Assembly: GCA_039704465.1 (NCBI GenBank)
Contig: JASFAU010000020.1
Coordinates: forward strand, 1 to 64,000
Reading direction: 5' to 3'
Origin: Plasmodiophora brassicae
Taxonomy: Eukaryota; Endomyxa; Phytomyxea; Plasmodiophorida; Plasmodiophoridae
Length of the DNA: 64,000 nucleotides
Positions within the stretch are counted from its first letter, which is position 1, and each line of letters opens with the position of its first letter. Of this stretch, positions 40,645 to 50,700 are shown one piece after another. Made by a program: the position numbers and the translations under genes. The notes under the pieces were generated by a model, which was not told the origin of the DNA, did no database searches, and saw only the letters and a list, made by a program, of their open reading frames with translations.

Positions 40645-42314
40645 CTATCCAAGCGCCAGCAGTCGTCGTCCGTGCTCGGAAGTCCAGAACCGTGTCACGG
40701 GCCCGCCTTTGAACAGCGAAACGACATCGTTGACGGCCAGATCGAACATGTACTTGTTGATATTGCCACCAGGTTCCCGGATGGCGGCCAGGACGGCGTT
40801 ATGCGCGTCCGAGCTGATGTTCACCTGCAGCGGCGCGCCCTGCTTGATGAACGCGTGGTAGATGGCCAGCGCCGCATCTGTGGCCGCCGCCGGCACCTGC
40901 TGCCGCACCCAACCCGTCGATTCCTGATCCGGCGCCTGCATCATATTGGTTTCCGCGGCCGTACTCGAATTCAGCACGAAGCTGCTGAGCTGACCGCCGC
41001 AGGAGCCCCACGATCCAGCGGACGATCTCCCGCTGGACGGACTGGGCCTCCTGACCTTCAACTGTGAATGGAGCGGCAACACATGCCTCGTCGTCAGTCG
41101 CCAGTCAGTGTCGGGTCACCACTGCAGGAACGTACCCGTCTGGGGAACAGACGCTGGAAGTCCCGGACGGCGATCAGGAACAGGGGCGACTCGACGGCGA
41201 ACTCGGTGGCCATGAAGGCGGTCAGGGCAGCGGCGCCTTCGTCTGTCTCGATGACGCGGGTGATCGGTGGACGCCCCTGCTGCCGGATGAATTCGTCGTC
41301 GTCGACGTTTTCTGACGACCGGTACACGGGCTGGATGAGCTGGACGGCGACCTGGAATTTGTGCATGGCCCAGTAGGCGAGCGGGAGGACCGGGAAGACG
41401 GTGTCGTTGATCACAAGCAGCGGGGGGACCAGGTACGCGACCAGCAAGGCCGTCGACGAGTACCATACCAGCATCAGCTCTTTGCGAATCTGGAAGACGT
41501 CGACGACGACCCGGATTCGGACGACGTAGTAGAATTGCTGGGCGAGAAGGACGGCTGTCCACAGGAACATGAAGATCGTATACGGGGCGGATTCAGCGCA
41601 TCGATCCGCTGCGGTCTGTGGGTACCTGGCCACGTCGACGAACGACCCGAGCAGGACCAGGACATGGACGGCCACGCTGACGGCCATGATGCGAACGATG
41701 GATGGCGTGCTGGTCACGCCCGGGTGCGTCAGGTACCATTGGTCGGACCCGGACAGGCTATGCTGCGTCTTCAGGACCGGCATGCTGCCCATCGGCTTGT
41801 GGAACAGCGGCTTCTGGGACGCGCTCTTGCCCGGTGATGCGCCTCGCCCGTCAGGCGCGTCATGCTCGGGCCGGGCATCAGCACAGGCGGGCGATGGGTC
41901 GGTTGCAACGACCGGGACGATTGCCATCTCGGCATTGTAGTCGGACGATGTGTCGTCGGGGCTGGACGGCTGCAGCGGGACGGCCGCGAGGATCATTCGC
42001 GATCGTGTGACGCGGTACGACCAGTAGAGCAGGGCGGCCCGCAGGTTGAACGTGGCCGTCGCCACAAACGTCAGCACGATCATGACGGCTTTGGCGTCGC
42101 AGTTCAGGTAGCGGTTGTCGGTGGCCACCATCAATAGGTCGTGGGTGACCTTGACCTGCAGGGCCAGGATGATGACGACGGTCAGGATGGGCAGGCGGGC
42201 ACGGATCTGCTGGCGATGCCGACGGCGCAGGTAGGCGACGACGGACGGCAGGACAATGATGCCGTCGAGGACGAGCATGACGGTGGCGATAGCGTTCGCC
42301 ACGTCATGCAGCAT
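40645..42314 (-). CDS. 7TM-RGS protein, divergent paralogue
   Basis: Exon 1 42314-41136, intron 41135-41062 (GTACGT...CACAG, 74 nt, phase 0), exon 2 41061-40645; 531 codons. About seven hydrophobic segments: AIATVMLVLDGIIVLPSVV, ILTVVIILALQV, AVMIVLTFVATATF, MAVSVAVHVLVLLGSF, TIFMFLWTAVLLAQQFYYV and others. A long Ser/Asp-rich loop follows TM3. The RGS part begins VIETDEGAAALTAFMATE, with SPLFLIAVRDFQRLF at the exon end, and resumes with AALAIYHAFIKQGAPLQVNI and MFDLAVNDVVSLF. It shares layout but little sequence with the two copies at 12.6 and 31.3 kb. A Ser/Gly linker sits right after the intron. The exact acceptor is uncertain by 6 nt. Confidence 0.85.
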
Positions 42315-42400
42315 GGGCAGCGTATCTATAAGGTCGGGCAGAACTTTACCATCGTGGATGGAGATACGTTGAGGGGGTCCCTAGCGATCGTACCCTCAAA

Positions 42401-42583
42401 CTAGCAGCAGCCGATGTTGAGGGCGTACCGAAACAGACTGCCGTTTGGCGTTGCACCCCTTGGGCCTGTTGTCCCTCCAGTGACGCTGACAATAACGGTA
42501 CGCCAATGACTCAACGGCCACGTGCACGTTTTCCCCAGTGGGCGAATGACCAGGTCGTACGACGACCCATCGGCGTGTGGCAT
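42401..42583 (-). CDS. Possible short reading frame of unknown function
   Basis: 60 codons from ATG (MPHADGSSYDLVIRPLGK...) to a stop 87 bp before the RGS gene start. Beta-strand-like sequence with two terminal Cys. It could be the last exon of a gene starting at ATG 42714 (MCGVFVAYGGDSAPGE), but no good intron joins the two. Confidence 0.2.
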   Translation of the reverse strand: MPHADGSSYDLVIRPLGKTCTWPLSHWRTVIVSVTGGTTGPRGATPNGSLFRYALNIGCC

Positions 42584-42946
42584 GGCAACGGCGTCTGCTG
42601 ATCACCCGAGACACCAATCGTCATGGCAATTTCGCTCAAGGCCAGCGGGAATGCCCCCGCACGATGTTCACCCGGGGCGCTATCGCCGCCGTAAGCCACG
42701 AAGACGCCACACATGATCAGCTCCCTCTCCGGTGAAACGTGGTACGGGGACAGGGAGCGGGCAAGGCCTCCCCGACGCAGACGGGACGCTCTGAGCGACC
42801 TCCTCCACGTAACTCGACTGCTGGGCGGTTATAGAGGGGTTTGTCGTCGTGTGAGTGGCCCGCACACACAACGAGCCGGGCGCCGCGCCTAACTATCGCA
42901 GACGTCGCCGACGGAAGCTTGCAATCGGCGCCGCATCCCAGTCCCG
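42584..42946. other. Intergenic, bidirectional upstream region
   Basis: Upstream of the plus-strand ankyrin gene; contains TATAGAGG at about 42,832. No other feature seen. Confidence 0.4.
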
Positions 42947-44395
42947 ATGTGGTTCTCCTTGGTCGTGATCGCCCTCCTCGACATCACGACTGCGGTCACG
43001 CTGCGCTCCAACGATGCTGTTGACCACGTCGTCAACACGTCCCAAGCCGTCCGACACTGCAGAGTGCTTACCGACCTCGTCCTTGCTATGGGCGGAGGCG
43101 ACATCGACCTCGTTCCCCTGCCGATGGTCGCACACGCCGAGTTACAGCTGATTGTGGAGTTCATAGCAGCAACGCCACCCGACGACGTACGTCTCACATG
43201 GCGTGTCACTCCCTCAACGGCGTCGCCGATCACTGACATACCAAGACAGGTCGATGGCGCCGCCGTATGGGCGCAGGCGAGGCTGTCAGCGGCAGGGCTC
43301 GATGTCCAATGTCGAGCGCTCCTGGCCGCCGACTACCTCGATATGCCCTTGCTGACGTCTGCCATCGCATCCATGAATCGCGGCTGGGGCGATGTCTCTG
43401 CGATGCGCGGCGACCTGCACGCCGACCTGCTTTCGTTCGTGGTCGACAAGACGCCCAGCGTCGTCCGACTTGGTCAGGTCGCACACAGCGACGCCCAGAG
43501 AGCAATCGTCAGGCGCATCCGCGATGCTCTGATGCTCGGAGGCAATGCCAGCCTCGTCAATACCGATGAGTGGGATGCGTCCGGCAACCTGCTGCACTGG
43601 GCCGTCCGTCATGAAGACGAACTGATCGTCGCGTTCCTGTTGACGGCCCCTGGAATCGATGTCAACGCTGAGGACGCGGGCTTCTGTGCGCCCTTACACA
43701 TGGCCGTCGCTATCGGCAACGTTGCCATCGTCGGGATGCTGTTAAGCGCGCCTGGCGTCGATGCCAACGCTCGAAACATCGGCCTGATGACGCCTCTGCA
43801 CTGGGCAGTGACCTGGGGACACGACGACGTCGTCGGTCTGCTCACGCAGGCCCCCGGCGTCGACGTCAACGCACGCGACAGCAACAATATGACGCCGTTG
43901 CACAGAGCCGCTGCCCTCGGTCGTTATAACCTCGTTGCGATGCTGTTGGGAACCGCCCGGGTCAACGTTAACGCGAGGGGCCTCAACCAATGGACGCCGT
44001 TGCACTGTGCGGCATCGATTGGGCACGTTCGTGTCGTTGAGTTGTTGGTCAGGTCGCCTGGTATCGATGTCAACGCACGCGAGGGCATCCAGCTGTGTAC
44101 GCCTCTGCACTGGGCCGCCATTTCTGGGCACATCGTCGTCGTCGAGGTGCTGCTGGCGGCCCCAGCAGTCGACGTCAACGCACGCGACCAGCGTCTGTGC
44201 ACGCCGCTGCACAGGGCTGTGCTGGGCGGGCGCCATGACCTCGTCCGGCTACTGCTGAACGCCCCTGGGATCGATGTGGACGCCCGCGACTCGGACCTAC
44301 TAACGCCCCTGCAGTGGGCCATAGCTGATGGCGACCCTTACATGATCACCCTGCTTACGTACAGTGCCGCCAATAAAGCGTCGAAAGGTTCCTGA
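42947..44395 (+). CDS. Skp1/BTB-like N-terminus fused to ankyrin repeats
   Basis: 482 codons, no intron. Residues about 17-150 follow the Skp1 pattern: AVTLRSNDAV, a hydrophobic core DLVLAMGG, then LVPLPMVAHAELQLIVEFIAA, a variable loop, and CRALLAADYLDMPLLTSAIA, where AADYLD is the Skp1-family signature helix. From about 200 to the end there are eight to nine ankyrin repeats with the usual TPLHWA / VVELLL / APGIDVNARD phrases. Skp1-like domains bind cullin or F-box partners and ankyrins bind substrates, so it may be a one-piece adaptor for a ubiquitin ligase. It begins MWFSLVVIALL, which could be a strand of the fold or a signal sequence. The repeats GIDVNAR are also conserved at DNA level. 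Confidence 0.75.
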   Translation: MWFSLVVIALLDITTAVTLRSNDAVDHVVNTSQAVRHCRVLTDLVLAMGGGDIDLVPLPMVAHAELQLIVEFIAATPPDDVRLTWRVTPSTASPITDIPRQVDGAAVWAQARLSAAGLDVQCRALLAADYLDMPLLTSAIASMNRGWGDVSAMRGDLHADLLSFVVDKTPSVVRLGQVAHSDAQRAIVRRIRDALMLGGNASLVNTDEWDASGNLLHWAVRHEDELIVAFLLTAPGIDVNAEDAGFCAPLHMAVAIGNVAIVGMLLSAPGVDANARNIGLMTPLHWAVTWGHDDVVGLLTQAPGVDVNARDSNNMTPLHRAAALGRYNLVAMLLGTARVNVNARGLNQWTPLHCAASIGHVRVVELLVRSPGIDVNAREGIQLCTPLHWAAISGHIVVVEVLLAAPAVDVNARDQRLCTPLHRAVLGGRHDLVRLLLNAPGIDVDARDSDLLTPLQWAIADGDPYMITLLTYSAANKASKGS

Positions 44396-44504
44396 AGGCG
44401 GGGAACCGCCTCCCCGCCTGCAGGAATCGTTTGCCGGCCCACGCTCATCCGGATTTGGCTCCCTCACGTCGTGGGTCGACCCGGACAGAAGGTCGACCAA
44501 GACG

Positions 44505-45671
44505 ATGGGGGACGACACCGATACCTGGATGCTGTGGATGGCGCAGGGCCTACTAACCTTCGTTAACTTATCGTTGTCGGTGTACAAGGCCCTGTTATGG
44601 CGGGGGCAGGGTGGCCGGCAACGGTCGTCCACGTTCGTCGTCGCCGGCGTGCTTTCCGCCACGACGCTCTCCTCGGCATGGAGGCTTGCCCCCATTGCGC
44701 ATGCGCTAACCAGGACGACGACGGCCATACCTGATGCCATCACCAGCTTCTTTGCGGAAACGTCCGACGTCTTCCTCCTCATCTCCACGATGGTATTCCG
44801 AATTCGCCGATGACATCGGCGTACCGTTAGTCACGGCCGCTTGGCTGTCTGTGTATAGGTCCTGGCTGTGGCACTGTGGGAAGTATCGAATGTTCACGTA
44901 CGTATCGTTCGTCGGCAAGTAGTTCGAAGGCGAGCGGCCACGTTCGCCTGGGCAGTTGTACTTGCCGTCCTTTGCCTGCGAATATCGGCGGCCACGATGC
45001 CGAGGACCCCCACCAATCCCTGGACCTGCGTTGCGTTCGTTGTCTACGCCACCACGTTCATTCCGATCACGCTCGCTTTCCTCGTAGGCATCACAACGTT
45101 TCGCCTGCTCCTACCGCTGGCGTATAACGGTGTGGTGTCTCAATAGGTGATGGGCGGGCGACTGCTGAACAATATTCTACACAGGCGAGTCTTCTCCAGG
45201 CTATCCTCTGCGGAACAACGCTCCCGTAAACTGCTCGCGCAAAGGTAGACCCGTTCTGTGTACGCCAATGTACGCCATGTGCTGCGGGTGTCTGACAGTC
45301 AGACGTGCAGAATTCGTTGGTGTGGCGTCGCAACACTGTCCTTCACAATCCTGCAGATTTGCTACGTCGTCGGTGTCGCCCAGCAGAGGCCCCTGGAGGA
45401 CGATTACATGTATATCACCACCATGGTCAGCGTTCGCATGCGCATGCACTAGCACCCTTCGGCTGATGAGGACAACAATTCGTTCTAGGGATCACACCTT
45501 GCCGCCAACGTCCTCATCTTCGCCCAGGTCGTATGCGTGCGTACCTACTCGGACGCTGACCGTCGACGACCCACTATGTCCGCTTATGTCGGTCCACCTC
45601 GCGTTGTTGTTTCGTCACCCGAACCACCACCGACGAAATGCCTCCACGGTGCCGCCAGTTGTATCTCGTAG
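44505..45671 (+). CDS. Small seven-transmembrane protein, 5 exons
   Basis: Exons 44505-44792, 44859-45136, 45185-45244, 45299-45425, 45489-45671 (936 nt, 311 aa). Introns 66, 48, 54 and 63 nt. Membrane segments: AQGLLTFVNLSLSVY, FVVAGVLSATTLSSAW, VFLLISTMVLAVALW, FAWAVVLAVLCL, VAFVVYATTFIPITLAFLV, VATLSFTILQICYVVGVA and AANVLIFAQVVCV. Loops are Arg-rich on one side. No RGS domain; the C-tail is Pro/Ser-rich. It lies 110 bp after the ankyrin gene on the same strand. GPCR-like topology, no family signature recognised. Confidence 0.8.
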
Positions 45672-46082
45672 TACCTTTCGACCTCAGGAAGACGTCGCGA
45701 GCCGGGTCCTGCTGTCATAAATTAACGATATTGGTGCGTGTCTGCGCCTCCCGATTACGTAGTCGCGTCGGCCCGGGGCGATCCAGCACAATTCAGCGCT
45801 TACTCAGCAAGGCCTGAGGTGCAGTAGTCGAAGCGAAAGGTGGCAAACCTGGTACCGCACATGGTAATGTCAACAGCGGTGCCGGAAACGATGTCGTACG
45901 TACGTACGTTTCTCTTTGGGATCGCATATCGAGGCGGGTTGTCTCACAACTGATTCGTGATCGCTGAACTTACAATTGGTCGCCTGCTAAAGCGTGTTTC
46001 GTGATGCAAAGGTTGTATTGACAGTGGCGCTGAACAAAGGTGCACGTAGCAACTGGTCGTCTTGTTTGTCGCGCTCCCGGGT
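45672..46082. other. Intergenic
   Basis: 3' flanks of two convergent genes; no further feature seen. Confidence 0.5.
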
Positions 46083-47100
46083 TCATGGCGCACCCTGCGA
46101 GACGCCGATCTGTGCGATCCAGGGGTGCTGCAATACCTGTGGAAGCGACAGACGAGATTCGGCAGGGCAGAGCAAGCCAGATAGAAGTTCAACGGCGTGC
46201 TTGGACGGGGACTTGTTCAGGGCGTGTACCAGTTCGGCAAGCTGGCCATTGCGAACGAGGCGGAACCCTGGATCGGTCAACGTATCCGGTTTCTCGTACG
46301 GATAGCAACCGAATAGCATGACAAAGAGGACGATGCCGGCACTGTACAGGTCGGCTTGGGGGCCTATGAACGGCAGTTTGCACTCCATGATTTCGGGTGA
46401 CGCATACCCGGGCTTGCCGGGACGCGTCTGCGGAGAACATTCCGGGAAAGGTCTGTCCGGGTCGAACTCCAGGGCCACTCCGTAATCGGCCAGCTTGATA
46501 TTTCTGTGTTCGTCCAACAGAATGTTCTCGAGCGACACGTCCAGGTGGCAGATTCGTTTGCCGTGAATGTATCTAAAACAGCAATAATGTATGTTAGATC
46601 AATCGTGACAAGGTCAGAGCGCCTTACTCGAGTGCCCTGAGCAATTGCAAGAAGTACTTCGCAGCCGACGCCTCATCCAGATGCCCGCGCCCATCTGCAT
46701 TAATCAGGTCCAAGATATCACCTTGCGAGGCGAACTCCAGCACCATCCAGTAGTATCGGCCGTCCTCAAACGAATCGACCAGGCGAATGACGTTCGGATG
46801 GCCGGGGCAGTTCAGCGTCTCCAGGACACGCCTCTCTTGTAATGGGTTCTCGACAACGTGGAGGCCGTTCAGCGTCGTCATGTGGTCCACGGCGAACCTT
46901 TGTGACCCCTTCAACGCCACTATGTTGCCTGTCGTACGATCCATGCCCAGGTCGACCTTCCCTTGCATTGTCCGTTGTAGCGTTCGAATGTGCACGTACC
47001 GTTCTTTTGGACCCATCGGCGTCGTCGCTCCTGCCGTGACGTCGGACAGAAGCGCAAACGTTAGGGCGGCCCAAGCCAGGATTGCGAACTGGTAGGGCAT
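46083..47100 (-). CDS. Serine/threonine protein-kinase-like protein with signal peptide
   Basis: Exon 1 47100-46628, intron 46573-46627 (GTAAGG...TTTTAG, 55 nt), exon 2 46572-46083; 320 aa. A hydrophobic start (PYQFAILAWAALTFALLS) looks like a signal peptide. Kinase landmarks: IVALKG (ATP Lys), YYWMVLEFASQGDILDLI (hinge), ICHLDVSLENILLD (catalytic loop; HLD with Ser where most Ser/Thr kinases have Lys), IKLADYGVA (DYG for DFG), YASPEIM (APE helix), ADLYSAGIVLFVMLFG and a C-terminal QHPWI. The glycine loop is poorly formed (LQRTMQGKVDLG). It could be a secretory-pathway kinase or a pseudokinase, or the start may be downstream. Confidence 0.85.
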
Positions 47101-47710
47101 GGTCAACAGCGACGTGATCGACAGCAGATGGGTACCGCCCGTCACCTGCGGCGCCCTGCAATCCGGAGCGCTTCGCGCCTGCCGCACAGTCTCAGGCATT
47201 CTGCGGCACAGGGCGCTCGCTGGACACGTCTTGACCACTGGTCGCTCCGCACGCACGTGTTGCACACGCAGACCTGCTCTATTTTTGGTCCCGCCGCCCA
47301 GTGCGCGACCGTCCGCCGTGAGCGAACGGCGTTTTGCGCGACGGGCGTGCACGGGACGTGACACCGCGCAGGTTTACTGTTCCGAGGCGGACGTGCCCCA
47401 GGCTCGTTCCTGCGCACCAGACGACTACTACGCAGAAGTCGCAGCCACGTTCCTGGCCGCCATGTCTGACGACGGGCCTGAACAGGCGCCGGTAGAGACA
47501 ACATCCTCTATAGTAGCGTCGTGACGGTCGAATGCCCCGCCCGGCCCTGGCGCCTCGGTGCGCGGGCGCGTCAACGGCAACACCTGCGCAGGCGCGCCCC
47601 TGCCGGCCTTTGGCGAACGCCGTGCGAAACGACGAATACAAGTCTATCGGTGGATGTGTTATTATAAATACGGGGGGACGGCGCCGGCGAGAGGTGCAAC
47701 GCGTTCAGGG
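47101..47710. other. Intergenic
   Basis: Upstream of the kinase and downstream of the coiled-coil gene; contains TTATTATAAATA near 47,659. No gene recognised. Confidence 0.45.
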
Positions 47711-50700
47711 TCACCTGGGACGGGAGCGCCGCGCGTCGATCGACGGCGACCTGGAGTGCAGGGACGCGCGGAACGACGGGTCCGCGCGTACCTGCTGCCG
47801 GAACACCTCGAACTCGTCGACCTGCGCGGTTGCTGGGTTCGCCGCCGCCGCCGACACCTCCCGGTCGTCGTCGTCGTCCAGCGCCCAGCGCTCCTGCAGG
47901 CTGGCCAGCGGCTGCACGACCCGGTCCTGCAGGTCGCGCATCCAGGCCCGCTGCAACTCGCCCTGCACGTGCCGATCCGCGCCGAGCGCCGCCACGATCG
48001 CCTCGTGGCGAGGCCCGCGAAGCTCGCGCAGGGCCCGCTCGATGTCGCCCAGGCGCGGGTCGTCGCCACGAGGGCCGGCGCGCAGCTCCCGAAGCAGGTG
48101 CTCGACCCGGTCGGCGTCCGGCGACGGGCAACCCGCCACCCACAGCCCGCGACGGTCGGCCTGAGTGGACCACGACGACGACGACGACGACGCACCGGGC
48201 GACACGGAACGTCGACGACCGGGAACAGCAGCAGCAGCAGCAACGTTGTTGTCGGCGCCGCGCTCGTGCAACGACCGCTGCAGGTCCCGCATCTTGCTCT
48301 TCACCTGCGGGCGCGCGCGCGCATCCATCGTCAGCGACGGGGCACGACGACGCAGGGATCCACACGCGTACCTGGGCGAACTGGGTCTGCTCCTGCGCGT
48401 GCAGGGCCGATTCGCGCCGGGCGCACTCGTCTTCGCGTTCCTGGAGGCGCGCCTGGAGCGTCGCCAGCCGCGCCTGGCGGTGCTCCAGGGCGGCGCGTTG
48501 CTGGGCGACTTGGGCGGCATTCGCAGCGCCCTCCGCTTGCAGGCGGGCGCGCGCCGCCTTCGCCTCGTCCACCTCTAGGCGGAGCGCGTCCAGCGCCGCC
48601 TGGACCGCATGGCGGTCGTCGCGCAGCTGACGCATCTGGCGTTGCGCTTCGTGGACCTCCCCGTCGACCGTTGCCTGCCGGGATCCGTGTCAGACGACGA
48701 CGCAGACGACGCGCGTCCACAGCAGCACCGACCTTGGCCTGCTTCTGCTCGGCGATCGCCGACTGCAACGCGTGCGCCTGCGCCTCCAGGGCGCGCGTCT
48801 TGGTCACCGCCGACTGGGACGCGCGCAACGCCTGCGCCAGCGCCGAGGCCCGCGCGTCGATCCGCGCCTCGACGTCGGCCAGGCGGCGCTCCCGGTCGGC
48901 GAGTTCCGCCGCCCGATGCGCCAGCGCCGATTCCGCCTGGCGCAGGTGCGCCTCCCGCGTCGACAGGTCGGCGGCGGCGCGATCCCGCGCGCGAACGTCG
49001 TCGGCCAGACGGGCGCGCTCGCCGCGAATCTCCCTCGTCTCGCGATCCAGCCGGTCCTGGGCGTCGCGGACCTCCTGCCACAGCAACGACGACGATCAGC
49101 GGCGACACGGCAATGCACAAACGGGGAGGTCACCTGTGCACGCGCGACATGGACGACGCGTTCGGCGTCCAGGGCGGCGCGGGCGCTGCGAATCTCCTCG
49201 CTGCGCGCCTGCAACTCCTCGTGGACGCGAACCTCCTGCGCGTCGCACCGGGCAACGCGGGCGTCCAGCGCCGCGCGCTCCTCCCGTACCGCCTCGTCCT
49301 GCGCGTCGAGGCGCGCCGCCCGCGAGTCGAGGTCCGCCTCGCGGGCGCGCAGCGCTTCCCGTTCGCCGTCCAGCTGGGCGCTGGCGTGCGCGTTCTTCGC
49401 GTCCTGGGCGTCCAGCGCCGCCTGGCGTTCCTCGAGCTGGTCCAGGGCGGAGCGCACCTCGCGGGCGACGGTCGCCTCGCGTTCGGCGACGGCGCCCTCG
49501 CGTTCGGCAACGGCGCGCGCGTCGGCGTCGACCCGTTGCAGGCGCTGGGCGACGTCCCCGCGTTGCCGATCGAGGTCCGCGGTCGCCTCGGCGACCTGCG
49601 CCAGGTGGCGTTCGCGATCGGCGCGCAGCGCATGACGATCCGCGTCGTGCCGTTCGGACAGCGCCGCCACCCGCGCCGCCTCGCTGCGACAGGCGTCGCG
49701 TTCGGCGGCGAGGCGCGCGCGTTCCTCGGCAACGGCCGTCGCCTTCGCGGCCGTCTCCGCCTCCTGTTGCCGCAGGGCGTCCAACCGCGACGCGACCTAT
49801 CATCCGACACGATCAGGGCAAGGCGACGATGGGCGATGGCCGTGCCGCGTACCTGGACACGAAGCGCAGCGTCCGCGTCGCGTTCGCGCTGGGCGACCTG
49901 CGTGCGCTCGGCGAGTTCCGCCCGGGCGTTGCCGAGCGCCAGCTGCGCCTGCTCGAGGGCGGATTCGCGCGCCGAGCACTGACGCTCGCGGGCGTCCAGC
50001 GCCAGCGACAGGTCGTCGAGCTGGGCGGCGCGCGCCCGAACGGCGTCCTGGTCGGCGCGGAGCGCCTCGCGGCTGGCGTCCAGGTCGGCGGCCAGGGCGG
50101 CGAGCCGGTCGCGACGAACGCGCACCTCGTCGATCATCCGGGACAGCGAGGCGCGCGCCGACGCCACCTGGTCGATCACGGCCGAGCGCGATTCCACGTC
50201 GGCGCGCAGCGCCCGCACCTCGACGTCTCGTGCCTGGACCTGCGGGCGCGCGACACGGTGTCAACGAGCACAGCGGCGGCGGCGGGTCGAGACGCGCGCC
50301 CTCCTACCTGCGCCTCGCGTTGCGCCAGGTCCGCCCGGGCGGATTCGAGCCGGGCGCGCTCGGCAGCGGCCGCCTCGTCGTGGGCGACACGCGCGTGCTC
50401 GAACTCGTCCCGGTCGCGGGCGACGACGGCACCCTGCTCCGCGATGGCCAGGCGCTCGCGCTCGAACTCGTCCTCGCAGGCGGCGCGCGCCTCGTCGAAC
50501 ATGCGACGTTCGTCGTCGAGGCGGCGCGTGCATGCGGCGAGCGCGACACGCTCCTGGTCGAGGCGGCGCTCGGCGTCGGCGACATCGCCGCCCCGGGCCG
50601 CCAGCGACGCCTCGCCGGCGGCCAGGCGATCGGCGAGTTCGGTTTCGCGAGCGACGAACGCCGCTTCGCGCGCAGAGACGGCGCTCTGACGGCGCTGCGC

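Noticed and set aside
47558..50689. Plus-strand open frame of over 1,000 codons opposite the coiled-coil gene
   Set aside because: Made almost only of Arg, Ala, Pro, Gly and Ser; it is the GC-rich complement of the heptad-repeat coding strand, which has consistent splice sites and composition.
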